From DATHZQ01 sp035458525 (GTDB lineage: Bacteria; Actinomycetota; Acidimicrobiia; Spongiisociales; UBA5794), in contig DATHZQ010000036.1 of the NCBI GenBank assembly GCA_035458525.1, forward strand, positions 1-5,091: a DNA stretch of 5,091 bases. The letters are read 5' to 3'. A program made the translations under genes and the position numbers. Under the pieces are notes generated by a model, which saw nothing but the letters and a program-made list of their open reading frames with translations, did not search any database and was not told the DNA's origin. This document shows, piece by piece, positions 4,307 through 5,091 of this stretch (positions are counted from its first letter, which is position 1; each line of letters begins with the position of its first letter).

Positions 4307-5091
4307 TCAGACGGACCGCTCCTTCACCACCTGGGAGATCGAGATCCGGCGAATCGCACGCAAACCGGGCCACTGCGACAACAACGCAACGGCAAGCATG
4401 GCCACCGCCGACCAAAGGTACGTCGCTGGTTCGATATAGAGATCGAAGCTGAAGAGATCGCTGTTGAACGACGCCATGGCTGCACGAGCGGTCACGTACC
4501 CGGCCACAAGTCCCAGCGGCGTGGCGATGAGGGCGACGAGCATGTTCTCGGCTGCAATGAATCGCGAGATCGAGCGGCGCCGCGTGCCCACGGCGAGCAG
4601 CGTGGCCACTTCTCTGCGCCGCTCTGCGATATTCACGCTCATCGAGTTGAAGATCAATGAAAAAGCCATGGCTGCTCCGAAGGTGAGCATGACGCCGACG
4701 AAGACGTAGAAGAGCGTCATGAAGCTCTGCATGAGGTTGTAGATCGCCTTGGCATCTTGGAACGCAGCCACCTGCGGGAGGTCAGTCAGCGCTGCCCGGA
4801 TGTCTGCGTATTCGGCGCCCGGCTCGTAGGTAATCAACGCGCTCGTGGCCGGCAGTCGCGAGCCGAGCATGCGCTCGACGTACGAACGGGAGGCGTACGC
4901 TTTGGTCCCGAGCGGCTCGTCGACCAAGTCCACCAGCGTCAGGTCGATCACTCCGCCGCGATCACCAACGGCGACAGTCACCGTGTCGCCCGGGTCGACG
5001 CCCAACTCCGCACGCAGGGATTTGCCGCCCAGCAGCCCGGCAGCAGGCAGCTCGATCTCGGAGCCGTCGGTTGAGAAGAACCGATGCATCG
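4307..5091 (-). CDS. FtsX/MacB-type ABC transporter permease, C-terminal part (5' end outside the window)
   Basis: The protein is the permease subunit of an ABC transporter of the MacB/LolC/FtsX type. These transporters use a cytosolic ATPase to drive export, lipoprotein release or mechanotransmission across the cytoplasmic membrane. Counting from the Met at 5087-5089, about residues 1-105 are an extracytoplasmic beta-rich segment (GxxLRAELGVDPGDTVTVAV). Then come membrane spans at about 122-147, 179-201 and 222-241. The conserved FtsX coupling segment follows the first span: SVNIAERRREVATLLAVGTR (151-170), then ISRFIAAENML (174-184). The tail is WPGLRAIRRISISQVVKERS, typical of the family. 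The frame is open to the right edge, and family members are usually about 380 aa or longer, so the true start is to the right of this window. The partner ATPase is not in the window. The substrate cannot be deduced. No terminator is evident after the stop. Confidence 0.9.
   Translation of the reverse strand, partial: MHRFFSTDGSEIELPAAGLLGGKSLRAELGVDPGDTVTVAVGDRGGVIDLTLVDLVDEPLGTKAYASRSYVERMLGSRLPATSALITYEPGAEYADIRAALTDLPQVAAFQDAKAIYNLMQSFMTLFYVFVGVMLTFGAAMAFSLIFNSMSVNIAERRREVATLLAVGTRRRSISRFIAAENMLVALIATPLGLVAGYVTARAAMASFNSDLFSFDLYIEPATYLWSAVAMLAVALLSQWPGLRAIRRISISQVVKERSV

Noticed and set aside
1..5091. Search for CRISPR repeats, insertion-sequence ends, tRNA T-arm motifs and toxin-antitoxin or defence genes
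   Set aside because: By eye there are no regularly spaced repeats, terminal inverted repeats with target duplications, GGTTCGAATCC-like arms with a cloverleaf, or recognisable defence domains.

Overview
This is a GC-rich (roughly 60-65 percent by eye), densely coding bacterial window. Codons ending in G or C dominate. The gene content and a candidate leaderless start suggest an actinobacterium, possibly an environmental or metagenome-derived lineage. That assignment is inference; no marker gene is present.

Layout. At the left edge, on the minus strand, a TrkA-N (RCK-type NAD-binding) coding sequence runs leftward from about 404 but stops resembling TrkA at about 140-150. From there to the edge a different minus frame encodes an unrelated piece of a secreted, GGGGxxALxRHAxAALLNA-type protein. 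This looks like a rearrangement or assembly junction. The divergent plus-strand gene (499-2529) is a complete CLC-family chloride channel/transporter carrying two CBS domains and a C-terminal TrkA-C/RCK-C domain. It is followed by a possible 31-aa single-span membrane peptide (2590-2685) and an acidic 97-aa protein of unknown function (2690-2983). A broken universal stress protein (UspA-fold) gene lies at 3026-3401. Its N-terminal and C-terminal motifs are recognisable, but they sit in different frames.

The right part is transcribed leftward. It holds a 5'-truncated FtsX/MacB-type ABC transporter permease (4307 to the window end), a 332-bp stretch with no confident gene, and a DUF202 (YidH-type) three-span membrane protein (3627-3974) with a strong ribosome binding site. 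The DUF202 gene converges on the UspA remnant.

The genes have a loose common theme of ion and stress physiology: an RCK nucleotide-sensing domain, a CLC anion transporter with nucleotide- and ligand-sensing tails, UspA and DUF202. I see no defence system, CRISPR array, insertion sequence, tRNA or rRNA. The most notable features are the chimeric left end, an ACG codon where the TrkA start is expected, a -10 motif placed for leaderless expression of the CLC gene, the CLC pore-residue pattern, the multiply frameshifted UspA gene, and the small ORFs behind the CLC gene.
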